A stretch of 29,274 nucleotides of DNA from a virus: positions 1 to 29,274 of the IMG/VR virus record IMGVR_UViG_3300047284_000191. The stretch is one strand, 5' to 3'. A program made the translations under genes and the position numbers. This document shows positions 13,599 to 20,600 of the stretch, piece by piece; the stretch's first letter is position 1, and each line of letters begins with the position of its first letter. The notes under the pieces were generated by a model. The model searched no databases, was not told where the DNA came from, and saw only the letters and a list, made by a program, of their open reading frames with translations.

Positions 13599-14831
13599 TT
13601 AGCGAGTCATGGTAGAAATAGCAGGGAGACCTTGCACGAAGATAGTGTCAACAACACCCTGCAATCGCTTAGCAATAGCACTACCGTAGTTGGTGAAGAC
13701 AGGCACGATCACCTTACCAAACTGTTTGCGATACAGATGACACGCACCAGCAGGAATCTTGCCAGCAGCAATATCAGCAGCATCATCTTTGTCCATACGG
13801 ATAACACGTCCTACGGTTTGTGCCATCTCGATGATAGGCATTTGACGCAACATGATGCAGGTAGTAAGACCTGGCACGTTGATACCTTCGGACAGGATGC
13901 TATAGTGAAGGAGCACAAACTTCTTGGATTTGTCTTTGCCCCACTCGGTCAGAGTGTCAAAGAACTTCTCACGATTCACCTTGGTACGATTAACATAGGC
14001 ACCGTGCTTAGAAGTGATGTGAAGGATGCCAAATCCACGATCTTCGAGTTCCTTAAGGATGTCGGAGTTAGTGAGCATATTCCACATAACTTTGGTGCTG
14101 GGAGCAGCTACCAACACCTTAGGATTGTCCTGCTCCAGACTATCGAGAATGTCCACAATCATGTTGCGGTCTGCCTCTGCAGCAGTGCGCTTATCGCGGG
14201 TGATGTCTACTTTGTAGGTATCAACTTGCGGAGGAATGATGCAACCAGACTCGATCAGTTGTTGAGCACGAACGTTGTGAATCACGTTGCCGTAGATGCT
14301 AGCATTGTTCATGCCGTTAGCATTAGGATTTGCGTGATGTTTGGGAGTAGCAGTAAAGAAATACTTGCTATCTGCGGACAGAGATGTTGCAGCAACAGAG
14401 ATGAAGTGCTTTTTCTGAGTAGAATTGTGTGCCTCATCGAAATAGGCAACGTCCACATTCACACCAGCATCAACAACACGACCGAGAGAATGATAGGTGG
14501 TGAAGATGATACGATTGGTGTCCGCATGTTGAGCAACCCAATCCGCAATCTTGTCGGATTTGGTAGAAGAATAGTGGTGAGTTTCACCACTATGAACGTG
14601 CATCACATTTGCACTGGTGATAAACTCCAGAAACTCTGCGGAGAGTTGCTCTGCCAGCAGAATACGAGGAGCAACAACAACAGCAACCTGACCAGGATTC
14701 TGCACAAAACGCTGCAGCAGATTCATGATCATGCAGAGAGTTTTACCGCCACCAGTGGGCACAACAATTTGACCGATCTTGTGCTGATTCATAGCATCAA
14801 GAATCTCTGCTTGGTGATGACGAAGTTTCAT
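13599..14831 (-). CDS. SF2 DEAH-box helicase (410 aa)
   Basis: A complete superfamily 2 helicase core. Walker A is PTGGGKT at residues 25-31, the DEAH box (motif II) lies at 132-135, motif III is TATP at 160-163 and motif VI is QTVGRVIR at 338-345. It is shorter than UvsW (about 500 aa) and lacks an obvious extra N-terminal domain, so it resembles the helicase half of type III restriction or UvsW-like enzymes. It would unwind or remodel DNA or RNA with ATP. Promoter copy 4 lies just upstream. It is the only gene of clear enzymatic function among the small genes here; the start ATG has no Shine-Dalgarno sequence. UvsW itself is usually encoded elsewhere in cyanophages, so I do not assign that name. 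Confidence 0.9.
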   Translation of the reverse strand: MKLRHHQAEILDAMNQHKIGQIVVPTGGGKTLCMIMNLLQRFVQNPGQVAVVVAPRILLAEQLSAEFLEFITSANVMHVHSGETHHYSSTKSDKIADWVAQHADTNRIIFTTYHSLGRVVDAGVNVDVAYFDEAHNSTQKKHFISVAATSLSADSKYFFTATPKHHANPNANGMNNASIYGNVIHNVRAQQLIESGCIIPPQVDTYKVDITRDKRTAAEADRNMIVDILDSLEQDNPKVLVAAPSTKVMWNMLTNSDILKELEDRGFGILHITSKHGAYVNRTKVNREKFFDTLTEWGKDKSKKFVLLHYSILSEGINVPGLTTCIMLRQMPIIEMAQTVGRVIRMDKDDAADIAAGKIPAGACHLYRKQFGKVIVPVFTNYGSAIAKRLQGVVDTIFVQGLPAISTMTR

Positions 14832-14853
14832 GTGAATTGATTGGTATGTGAAT

Positions 14854-14910
14854 ACAATAAAGGATCAGACGCCAGAAGTCAAGGGGTTTCCGATCAGTCC
14901 TGCTTATCAG
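14854..14910 (-). promoter_or_regulatory. Sigma70-type promoter with inverted-repeat element (copy 4), helicase promoter
   Basis: Minus strand: TTGACT (14877-14882), 17-base spacer, TATTGT (14854-14859). The element CGATCAGTCCTGCTTATCAG lies at 14891-14910, its GAT 10 bases from the -35, and overlaps the stop of the gene ending at 14907. Confidence 0.8.
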
Positions 14911-15182
14911 ACTGATTCGGTCAGCTTATCTTTTAACTTTTGCATTGCACTGTAGGGTGTAGTTTTATTCAATTCTACTACACTTCCCACTGTCTTACTA
15001 TTAACTGGTGCGTGGAATTGTTTAGTCTTGGTGTTGTAGAATCCCCAGATCGACTTAACACCAGAGCACCCACAATAATCAAAGTGATTGTCATTAACAA
15101 TCCAGATTGCACTAATATTAGTCTTAAAATCGGTGCGTTCATAGTGATAACCTTCTGGTGCTTTGTGAAATAGCAGTTTCAT
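14907..15182 (-). CDS. Hypothetical protein (91 aa), cyanophage type
   Basis: A 91-aa protein: GYHYERTDFKTNISAIWIVN near the N terminus, then DYCGCSGVKSIWGFYNTKTK and HAPVNSKTVGSVVELNKTTP, ending in a basic helix. The phrases 'I-W-x-x-N', 'W-G-F-Y-N-x-K' and 'Y/H-A-P-x-N-S-x' recall a small protein that I have seen repeatedly in T4-like cyanophages; function unknown. The start overlaps the stop of the membrane-protein gene upstream. Confidence 0.8.
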   Translation of the reverse strand: MKLLFHKAPEGYHYERTDFKTNISAIWIVNDNHFDYCGCSGVKSIWGFYNTKTKQFHAPVNSKTVGSVVELNKTTPYSAMQKLKDKLTESV

Positions 15183-15385
15183 GAGAGTGCCTTAGGAAGA
15201 CCTACAACAATGAAGAACGCGAGAAGTGCAACAATGTCCCAGCATTTATACTTTACCATGTAAGGAAGGGCAAGAAGATTGCCCGTAAGATATAACCGAG
15301 CACCAATCACCTCATCAACATACAAGGTGATGATGTATGCAATGCAGAGAACAAAACTGGAGATGATTCGTGCTTTTTCAGTCAT
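15179..15385 (-). CDS. Two-helix membrane protein (68 aa)
   Basis: A hydrophobic 68-aa protein with membrane segments near residues 7-24 (IISSFVLCIAYIITLYV) and 49-63 (DIVALLAFFIVVGLP), plus a moderately hydrophobic middle. It probably sits in the inner membrane with both ends inside. A GTG at 15388 in the same frame could also start it; I choose the ATG at 15385 because it overlaps the upstream stop as TGATG. Function unknown. Confidence 0.7.
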   Translation of the reverse strand: MTEKARIISSFVLCIAYIITLYVDEVIGARLYLTGNLLALPYMVKYKCWDIVALLAFFIVVGLPKALS

Positions 15386-15528
15386 CACTTGAAAGTTGCA
15401 TTTACACTGATAACTTTAGCATGAGGATTTCTTGCTAGTGCAGTTTCTCTCGCATCTTTGGGATTGGTTGCTTGTACTTCCTCAGTGAAGACTTTGCCAC
15501 CAACGTATAACTTAACTTCGTATTTCAT
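15385..15528 (-). CDS. Small hypothetical protein (47 aa)
   Basis: A 47-aa gene with a beta-alpha-beta pattern: MKYEVKLYVGGKVFTEEVQA, a helix NPKDARETALARNPH and a strand AKVISVNATFK. The 'T-N-P-K-D-A-R-E-T-A' helix is typical of many small phage proteins. Both ends overlap neighbours (ATGA and TGATG). Confidence 0.75.
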   Translation of the reverse strand: MKYEVKLYVGGKVFTEEVQATNPKDARETALARNPHAKVISVNATFK

Positions 15529-15722
15529 AATGTTTGCCAGCAACCATTCATTTGATTTTTATACTTTTCTTTCATATATTTCATGCACAATTCATCAATC
15601 ACACCATACCACGGTTCATTACAGCTAGGATAACCACATTCCCGTGCTTTGTGTAAGAAATGCCAGATGCAGTTCTCTTCATCTTGAGTGAACTTGATGC
15701 GGTTGAATACAGGTTCAGTCAT
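15525..15722 (-). CDS. Hypothetical protein (65 aa)
   Basis: A 65-aa protein starting MTEPVFNRIKFTQDEENCIW, with four cysteines and many aromatics (FLHKARECGYPSCNEPWYGV). The cysteines could hold a metal ion, but spacing (C-x10-C-x4-C) fits no finger I know. It overlaps the next gene by 4 bases. Leader: CTAATTAACAACG. Confidence 0.7.
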   Translation of the reverse strand: MTEPVFNRIKFTQDEENCIWHFLHKARECGYPSCNEPWYGVIDELCMKYMKEKYKNQMNGCWQTL

Positions 15723-15744
15723 CGTTGTTAATTAGTGAAGTGAA

Positions 15745-15864
15745 TCAGTCCAGCAGAGGATCATCTTTCTCGATGTCTTCTTGCATATCAAGAGGCATCA
15801 TATCACGATCATCAATATCGAGATCGAAGATCTCACCAGGCATGTCCATGATTTCGTCCCACAT
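15745..15864 (-). CDS. Small very acidic protein (39 aa)
   Basis: A 39-aa gene, MWDEIMDMPGEIFDLDIDDR then DMMPLDMQEDIEKDDPLLD; about 40 percent Asp or Glu and several Met. It is the first gene of promoter copy 5, with a leader ending in CGACAGAACACAC. Such acidic peptides can act as DNA mimics or inhibitors, but here that is only a suggestion. Confidence 0.65.
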   Translation of the reverse strand: MWDEIMDMPGEIFDLDIDDRDMMPLDMQEDIEKDDPLLD

Positions 15865-15888
15865 GTGTGTTCTGTCGATTACTTTGTA

Positions 15889-15945
15889 AGAATAGGGCAG
15901 ATCGGTGCCAAAGTCAACCCCTAAACGATCAGTGTTGCTTATCGT
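15889..15945 (-). promoter_or_regulatory. Sigma70-type promoter with inverted-repeat element (copy 5)
   Basis: Minus strand: TTGACT (15912-15917), 17-base spacer, TATTCT (15889-15894). The element occupies 15925-15945, with outer arms ACGAT and ATCGT that pair exactly. It ends on the base before the stop codon of the gene at 15946. Confidence 0.8.
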
Positions 15946-16860
15946 TCACCATCCCTTAGGCAAAGTAAAGTTATAGTGGGAGAATACGTTGCGATTGACT
16001 AATTTAAATGCACCGTATTCGTTGCAGTGGACATAACCTTCATGACCAGGGAGAGAATCAACACCAAAGTCAATTTTGGCATCAACCTGATCACCAGTGA
16101 TGGTGATTCCTTCCATGATCAACATTTTAGCATGAGTCAACAGATTGAACAACAGCAGCAGATTGCCACTGAGAACATTAGCAATAGGACTATTCTCTCG
16201 GATACACTTATTCACCGCAATCTTCAGTGCTGCTACTTCTTTTGCATCAGGGTATTTAACAAAATTGCTAACCACACTTGCAAGACCAAGAATGTAATCA
16301 ACTCTACGACGACGGGAGGTAAATTGTGCATTTCCATCTACAAAATGAATACCAAGAAAACGACCAGAAAGATAGCTAGGCACACCAAATACTGCGCTAA
16401 GGTTGGAGATGGAATCTCCGACATAATGTGTATGAGGAGCAACAACAATATCAACGTCCAGAATACCTGGAACGGAAGAAAAATCGTAGGTAATAGTATT
16501 AGGCGTAAAAGTTTCTTGCCCACCATAACCAATAAAATCACACTGATAGATGCCTTCAAACTGCGGGAAGTGTGCCAGGCAGGTATGAAGAATCGCAGCA
16601 ACCTTTTGATTGTTGCTATGATTTTTCTCGATGTCCGCGTGAGTATAATTGATCTTAACTTTCTTCTTATTGAATACACTTTTCGTGCCTACAAACTTCT
16701 TCCCATTCTCAGGATTCGTGCCAAATACAATAGCAGGAGCACCATCATATTTAACAGAGCAACTACCCTTACAGTTGCGAAGATAGTTAATAGTTTGTTG
16801 CACAGATTCTTTACCCAGGAGAGCAGAATCTTCAGGATGTTCGAGATGTGTGTTTTTCAT
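15946..16860 (-). CDS. Ligase-like covalent nucleotidyltransferase (304 aa), DUF6267 type
   Basis: The protein carries KYDG at residues 37-40, the motif I (K-x-D-G) whose lysine is adenylated in DNA and RNA ligases. Later landmarks fit the same superfamily: GTKSVFN (58-64), GIYQCDFIG (103-111), EGYV (274-277) and FKLVN (285-289), the last two like motifs IV and V. The N-terminal HLEHPEDSALLG and the VGTKS-F phrase resemble cyanophage proteins I recall as DUF6267. A role in nucleic-acid end joining or modification is inferred. The open frame reaches 16923, but the promoter lies in it, so I choose the ATG at 16860. This start is only 6 bases from the -10, so the mRNA may be leaderless. Confidence 0.75.
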   Translation of the reverse strand: MKNTHLEHPEDSALLGKESVQQTINYLRNCKGSCSVKYDGAPAIVFGTNPENGKKFVGTKSVFNKKKVKINYTHADIEKNHSNNQKVAAILHTCLAHFPQFEGIYQCDFIGYGGQETFTPNTITYDFSSVPGILDVDIVVAPHTHYVGDSISNLSAVFGVPSYLSGRFLGIHFVDGNAQFTSRRRRVDYILGLASVVSNFVKYPDAKEVAALKIAVNKCIRENSPIANVLSGNLLLLFNLLTHAKMLIMEGITITGDQVDAKIDFGVDSLPGHEGYVHCNEYGAFKLVNRNVFSHYNFTLPKGW

Positions 16861-16866
16861 ACTTAC

Positions 16867-16923
16867 AGTATTGCACAAAAAAAGGGGGATGTCAATCCCC
16901 CATTGATCAGTGTTGCTTATCAA
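16867..16923 (-). promoter_or_regulatory. Sigma70-type promoter with inverted-repeat element (copy 6) nested in a terminator
   Basis: Minus strand: TTGACA (16890-16895), 17-base spacer, AATACT (16867-16872). The element TTGATCAG...CTTATCAA fills 16903-16923, its GAT 10 bases from the -35. The -35 box sits in the loop of the terminator hairpin at 16884-16901. Confidence 0.85.
16877..16901 (-). terminator. Intrinsic terminator overlapping a promoter
   Basis: In transcript direction GGGGGAT pairs with ATCCCCC around the 4-base loop TGAC, followed directly by seven T. It ends transcripts of the ParB-like gene (stop 16929). The same bases supply the -35 TTGACA for the next gene and the spacer of its promoter. 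Confidence 0.9.
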
Positions 16924-16928
16924 TAATA

Positions 16929-17891
16929 TCAGTAAAGCTGATTACGACTTTCTACGCTAACTTGCTGACCAATACAACCCTCAAACGGGAAAAATACAAA
17001 CTCAGGATCTTCCTGATACTTCACGATTAGTTTAGCAAAAGCACGGTTCACTTTTGCTGCTTTCTTGCGAAGATTCTTGCGGTGAGTTTCTGCATCTTCA
17101 GCAGATACTTTGTCAAGGAAACCAACAACGGGAGCAACGCTACCAGTTTCATCGAAGTGCATCAGTTGATCATACACAACTCGCTCGAAGTAAGTAGTGT
17201 TGGAGTTATTGATTGCAAGAACTTTCTTACCCTGACAACCAAGGATTTCTGCTCCAAGAGTAGCAGCAGTCTTAGCATTGAAAGACTCCATCGAAACAGA
17301 AGTGAGATGGTTGTTAATTACATCTTCACATGCTTTCTTCACTTGCTTTGCATCAAACGAGTGAGGGATGTTGTTAAACCAATTCAAACAATCTTGAAGA
17401 GTAGGAACAGAATCCTGTCGATTGATCCAAGCACTTAAACGCTTCTTGAAATCTTTGATTGTTGCAGGTTTAGAAGTGAGGTGATTGTTTGCACCCAGCC
17501 CCACCTCATCATAGGCATCTTCAATACTGAATCCATCGTTAAGTTCAGCAACAAGATATACCCACTTATCCTGCTTCAGATCAACAATAACAGATTGACG
17601 AGTATAACCATCAATCAAACGTCCATCTTCAAGAATAATGGGAGGCACTTCACTTACGCACAAACCTTGAGAAAGTAGACTAGATTTGATGCCAGCAGCA
17701 TTAACATTGTCAGTACCAGTTTCTCTGGCAAGATTTACAATTTGCCCCTTATCATTCACATAGATGATAGAATCTACATGGCGAATCTCAAGCCCAAGGA
17801 AACGAATTGTGCGAAAGACTGGGAACTCAAGATCATCGAACCACTCAAGTTTAGGAGTGAAACGAGACTTGATCGGGTAAAAGTTGGTCAT
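16929..17891 (-). CDS. ParB-N-like domain protein (320 aa)
   Basis: Residues about 60-110 match the ParB/Srx-like N-terminal domain in outline: GIKSSLLSQGLCVSEVPP, then IILEDGRLIDGYTRQSVI, where LIDGYTR (92-98) is the place of the usual G-(H/x)-x-R box. The rest is helical, with a Lys-rich region near residues 275-290 (HRKNLRKKAAKVNRAFAKLI). Proteins with this domain act as DNA-binding CTPases, nucleases or regulators; which applies here is unknown. Promoter copy 7 lies upstream, and an intrinsic terminator follows. The neighbour downstream is the ligase-like protein, so a shared nucleic-acid task is plausible. Confidence 0.65.
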   Translation of the reverse strand: MTNFYPIKSRFTPKLEWFDDLEFPVFRTIRFLGLEIRHVDSIIYVNDKGQIVNLARETGTDNVNAAGIKSSLLSQGLCVSEVPPIILEDGRLIDGYTRQSVIVDLKQDKWVYLVAELNDGFSIEDAYDEVGLGANNHLTSKPATIKDFKKRLSAWINRQDSVPTLQDCLNWFNNIPHSFDAKQVKKACEDVINNHLTSVSMESFNAKTAATLGAEILGCQGKKVLAINNSNTTYFERVVYDQLMHFDETGSVAPVVGFLDKVSAEDAETHRKNLRKKAAKVNRAFAKLIVKYQEDPEFVFFPFEGCIGQQVSVESRNQLY

Positions 17892-17950
17892 AATAATGTT
17901 CTGCGATTTTGCATTGTTGTCGGGTCTGCTTAAGCATCGCCAACGTAGGT

Positions 17951-18000
17951 ATTATACCAGTTTTGAGGGGATCTGGCAACCCCATTGATCACTTATTCAT
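17951..18000 (-). promoter_or_regulatory. Sigma70-type promoter with shortened element (copy 7)
   Basis: Minus strand: TTGCCA (17974-17979), 17-base spacer, TATAAT (17951-17956). The -35 lies between GGGG (17967-17970) and CCCC (17980-17983). The element is reduced to TTGATCACTTATTCAT (17985-18000) and its GAT is 8 bases from the -35. A consensus -10 may compensate for the weak -35. Confidence 0.75.
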
Positions 18001-18396
18001 CTGAAGTGTAGGCACTGGCATACCACCTTCGGTTGGCACATAGATGGTTACGTTACCATTCTTGCTGCCATCTTCCAGACCAGTGATGTAAAGATACTGA
18101 AGATATTCACGATTATCTTTCAGAGAATTACCAATGATTTGGTTTGCTTTAGCAACACCTTGAGCACGAATCACCTCAGCATCAGCTAGTTGCTGTGCCG
18201 AATCTTTCTTTGCTTGTGCTTCTAGAACTGCAACCTGGCGAGTATATTCTGCCTTTTGCAGTTCTGCTTTACCTTGAAGAGATTGTGCCCACACATTATA
18301 GAGAGGACCAACCACAGCGTTGATGATAAACAGGGAGAGAATAAATGAGGTTCCGATAATGCCAGCATTACGGAGAGTGTTATCTTGTTGCGTCAT
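17989..18396 (-). CDS. Truncated SPFH/prohibitin-like membrane protein (135 aa)
   Basis: One membrane segment lies near residues 12-30 (IIGTSFILSLFIINAVVGPL). It is followed by a helix of the SPFH C-terminal kind (EYTRQVAVLEAQAKKDSAQQ; ADAEVIRAQGVAKANQIIG) and by YLQYLYITGLEDGSKNGNVT with TIYVPTEGGMPVP, which is typical for the end of prohibitin/stomatin family proteins. The Band 7 domain proper is missing, so only the membrane anchor and the coiled-coil tail remain. Such proteins form rings in membranes; this one may join or disturb host SPFH rings (inference). The stop lies in promoter copy 7. Confidence 0.75.
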   Translation of the reverse strand: MTQQDNTLRNAGIIGTSFILSLFIINAVVGPLYNVWAQSLQGKAELQKAEYTRQVAVLEAQAKKDSAQQLADAEVIRAQGVAKANQIIGNSLKDNREYLQYLYITGLEDGSKNGNVTIYVPTEGGMPVPTLQMNK

Positions 18397-18398
18397 AA

Positions 18399-18557
18399 TC
18401 AGTTTGCAGGGAATTGAATAGGTTGATAGTCATAACCAAATCCTCGGGCAGATTTGGCATTGTTCTTTACAACTTCACGCAGTTTCTTGCGTTTGTAAAG
18501 TTCTTTCTTGACCTGAGCATATTGCTCATTAGTCATCGGCATATCTTCAATGTTCAT
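18399..18557 (-). CDS. Basic helical hypothetical protein (52 aa)
   Basis: A 52-aa gene: MNIEDMPMTNEQYAQVKKEL, then YKRKKLREVVKNNAKSARGF, then GYDYQPIQFPAN. The middle is a basic helix. It lies 2 bases before the SPFH-like gene start and is co-transcribed with it. No family recognised. Confidence 0.7.
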   Translation of the reverse strand: MNIEDMPMTNEQYAQVKKELYKRKKLREVVKNNAKSARGFGYDYQPIQFPAN

Positions 18558-18566
18558 AGTTAATTC

Positions 18567-18695
18567 TCAACGACGATAAGGAGAGTTCCAATACCTACGA
18601 TAGGCAGTGACCAGAATAATAAGAGTCGAAACAACACCAACCAAACCAAGGAAGGTAGTAGCATCGCCAGCGAAAGTGTAAGTGTCGGGATTCAT
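18567..18695 (-). CDS. Small membrane protein (42 aa)
   Basis: A 42-aa gene with a single membrane segment (TTFLGLVGVVSTLIILVTAY) followed by a basic tail RRYWNSPYRR, giving an orientation with the C terminus inside. The start overlaps the upstream stop (TGATG). Function unknown. Confidence 0.65.
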   Translation of the reverse strand: MNPDTYTFAGDATTFLGLVGVVSTLIILVTAYRRYWNSPYRR

Positions 18696-18928
18696 CAAAG
18701 ACCTCCTGCTTGATTAACAAATGACTTGGCATCGCAAACTGTATCGAAGTATGCGATGGTTTCGAGATCAACAGCAGCAGCATCAGCAGCAAGTTTGATC
18801 TCTTTTACCTTGCGAAGTTCAAATCCTTCGAGAACACCACCGTAAATCTCACCAATATATTGTCCATCAACAAAGATCCATTCTTGATAGTTTGGATCTG
18901 CCATGTTGCGCTCGTAAGTGATGCTCAT
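18695..18928 (-). CDS. Hypothetical protein (77 aa)
   Basis: A 77-aa protein: MSITYERNMADPNYQEWIFV, a strand DGQYIGEIYGGVLEGF, an Ala-rich helix KLAADAAAVDLETIAYFD and a short end AKSFVNQAGGL. It is the first gene of the operon that starts at promoter copy 8. No family recognised. The leader CTCAAGAAAAGCAC lacks a clear Shine-Dalgarno sequence. Confidence 0.7.
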   Translation of the reverse strand: MSITYERNMADPNYQEWIFVDGQYIGEIYGGVLEGFELRKVKEIKLAADAAAVDLETIAYFDTVCDAKSFVNQAGGL

Positions 18929-18951
18929 GTGCTTTTCTTGAGTACCTTGTT

Positions 18952-19008
18952 AGTATGGCATGGGATCTAGGGGCATGTCAAGCAGTTTTCGATCAGTGCT
19001 GCTTATGA
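18952..19008 (-). promoter_or_regulatory. Sigma70-type promoter with inverted-repeat element (copy 8)
   Basis: Minus strand: TTGACA (18976-18981), 18-base spacer, CATACT (18952-18957). Element CGATCAGTGCTGCTTATGA at 18990-19008 on the plus strand, GAT 10 bases from the -35. It lies 6 bases after the methyltransferase stop. Confidence 0.75.
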
Positions 19009-19014
19009 ATGAGA

Positions 19015-19893
19015 TTAGACAAAGTAATATAAGTCTTTGAACGAAATGCGTTTCCTATACTTACCACACTTCATCATAGACTTAAACGAAGTCAGATAAA
19101 AATCGCTGGTTTCTGATCTCCATGTGGAGATCTTTCGATTTACATCATCACAATCTAGTTCCTTGTCAGAGTGAAATAGTACATAGTTCCGTGATGTATT
19201 CTTCAGATACTTTTCACGGTTGAAGCTATCAGAAACTGGATCAATCCTAATGTTCTCTTGCTTGGTATTATCAATGGCAGAGAGTACATAATTGCCATCG
19301 GGCACATTGAATCTCAGTTTCACATTTTTGTTCCGTTCTAGATTGTGTGGTGTGATACGTTCTCCGTTCACAAACAATTTAGTTTTGCACTTTTCTGGAA
19401 TAAAATACGCAACACCTACAGGGCAATCTGTATCTTCAAACAGAACGTAGTCTAATTTATCCCAGCACAACAGTCTGTCCTGAAACATACCAGTTCCAAA
19501 GAATGTTGATGGAATAATTGCTGCAACATATTCGCAGTTGTCTAACATTTTTTCCAAGCAATCTAGATACAGATCCTCGTACTTGAAGAACAAAGTTCCA
19601 CCACGTCGCTTAAGACTATTCTTGGCAAGATACGGAGGATTTGTGATAGCTACCTTGTATCCTGTCGGAAAGTCTTTGAGCGTATCCATTTGTATAACAT
19701 CTTCATGCTGTGGTTCAATATCATAACCGCACCATTCTTCATTCAAGAAATTGTAGAGATTCCCTGCACCTGCAAAGGGTTCAATCACAGGAACATTATG
19801 GGGTCTCATACCATTCCAAGAACGGAAAGCACCACCACTAAAAGGATTAGTGGTGGTGAAGTATTGCCCTCGTAGTTGCTTACTTTCCAACAT
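19015..19893 (-). CDS. N6-adenine DNA methyltransferase (292 aa)
   Basis: The S-adenosylmethionine motif EPFAGAGN lies at residues 38-45, an acidic residue follows at D58, and the catalytic NPPY is at 85-88. The FxGxG-then-NPPY order is that of N6-adenine methyltransferases such as Eco57I-like enzymes. The C-terminal 150 residues would hold target recognition. I take the ATG at 19893 (MLESKQLRGQYFTT); a TTG two codons earlier is possible. It overlaps by 14 bases the gene upstream, which may encode the matching endonuclease. It may protect phage DNA from host or phage-encoded cutting. Confidence 0.88.
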   Translation of the reverse strand: MLESKQLRGQYFTTTNPFSGGAFRSWNGMRPHNVPVIEPFAGAGNLYNFLNEEWCGYDIEPQHEDVIQMDTLKDFPTGYKVAITNPPYLAKNSLKRRGGTLFFKYEDLYLDCLEKMLDNCEYVAAIIPSTFFGTGMFQDRLLCWDKLDYVLFEDTDCPVGVAYFIPEKCKTKLFVNGERITPHNLERNKNVKLRFNVPDGNYVLSAIDNTKQENIRIDPVSDSFNREKYLKNTSRNYVLFHSDKELDCDDVNRKISTWRSETSDFYLTSFKSMMKCGKYRKRISFKDLYYFV

Positions 19894-20587
19894 ATTCAAT
19901 CATCTTTTCTTGAAACTCTTTGTGATCACAGACCCAGATATTTTCCGTCTGCCGTGAATACAGTGTAGCATCTTTATTGCCATCAATCAAGACCACATAA
20001 AGTTTATCCTTGGGTTCATTCATTGCCCAAGTAATAAAGTCATTCGCTTCAATAAGTACGTTATCTTGATGACCACCAGTACCAGTCTTTACCTTAGCAA
20101 AGATATACCCCTCTACTGGACTTTCAATAAATCCATCAATACTCTTCAGTGATAGCTGTTCTTTACTCTTACCAGTGGTACGAATAAGTTTCTTAAACTC
20201 AGTATTATTTGCCAAACCACCATCACGCAAAGGTCTCAATTCGGTAGCACTTTTTGCTTGTCGAACAGTGATACCGTGCTCAGCAAGAGATTCAGAAATA
20301 CCATCAAAGATTTTCTTTTCGAGTACACCACCTTGCTTAGTTGAAGTCTTTGCAATCTCTCTCGCTACCATAGTTTTGATGATAGCATTAGAAGTACATG
20401 CACCAAGCATACGTTGCACTTGACCACCAAATACTTCATCTGCGACACGTTTAAGTGCCTCAACATTTATGTCTTTACTCTTCCACAATTTGGATTCTTC
20501 AATGCCAGAAAGCAAAAGATCTTCAGCAATAGTAATGTTATTGGAGCGTTGATTATCACGCTCTTCCCAAACATCAATAGTGAACAT
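19880..20587 (-). CDS. Candidate restriction-endonuclease-like protein (235 aa)
   Basis: I do not recognise a family with certainty. The C-terminal half has the look of a restriction-type nuclease core: SIDGFIESPVE (149-159) followed by GYIFAKVKTGTGGHQDN (160-176). Here D151, E159, K165/K167 and the G-G-H-Q turn resemble, but do not exactly match, a PD-(D/E)xK site: the residue before x-K is alanine, not Glu or Asp. The next strand is KLYVVLIDG. The N-terminal half is helical. Its direct overlap with an adenine methyltransferase gene is the main reason for the call. The ATG at 20587 has GAGG upstream. Confidence 0.5.
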   Translation of the reverse strand: MFTIDVWEERDNQRSNNITIAEDLLLSGIEESKLWKSKDINVEALKRVADEVFGGQVQRMLGACTSNAIIKTMVAREIAKTSTKQGGVLEKKIFDGISESLAEHGITVRQAKSATELRPLRDGGLANNTEFKKLIRTTGKSKEQLSLKSIDGFIESPVEGYIFAKVKTGTGGHQDNVLIEANDFITWAMNEPKDKLYVVLIDGNKDATLYSRQTENIWVCDHKEFQEKMIEYVGK

Positions 20588-20600
20588 GTTCAATCCTCAA

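Noticed and set aside
13596-14840. Long open frame (414 codons) on the plus strand opposite the helicase
   Set aside because: It mirrors the helicase gene, which has complete motifs; the plus frame has no recognisable domain, no promoter and no neighbours on that strand.
16027-16926. Plus-strand open frame of 299 codons
   Set aside because: Shadow of the ligase-like gene, with no domain or start signal.
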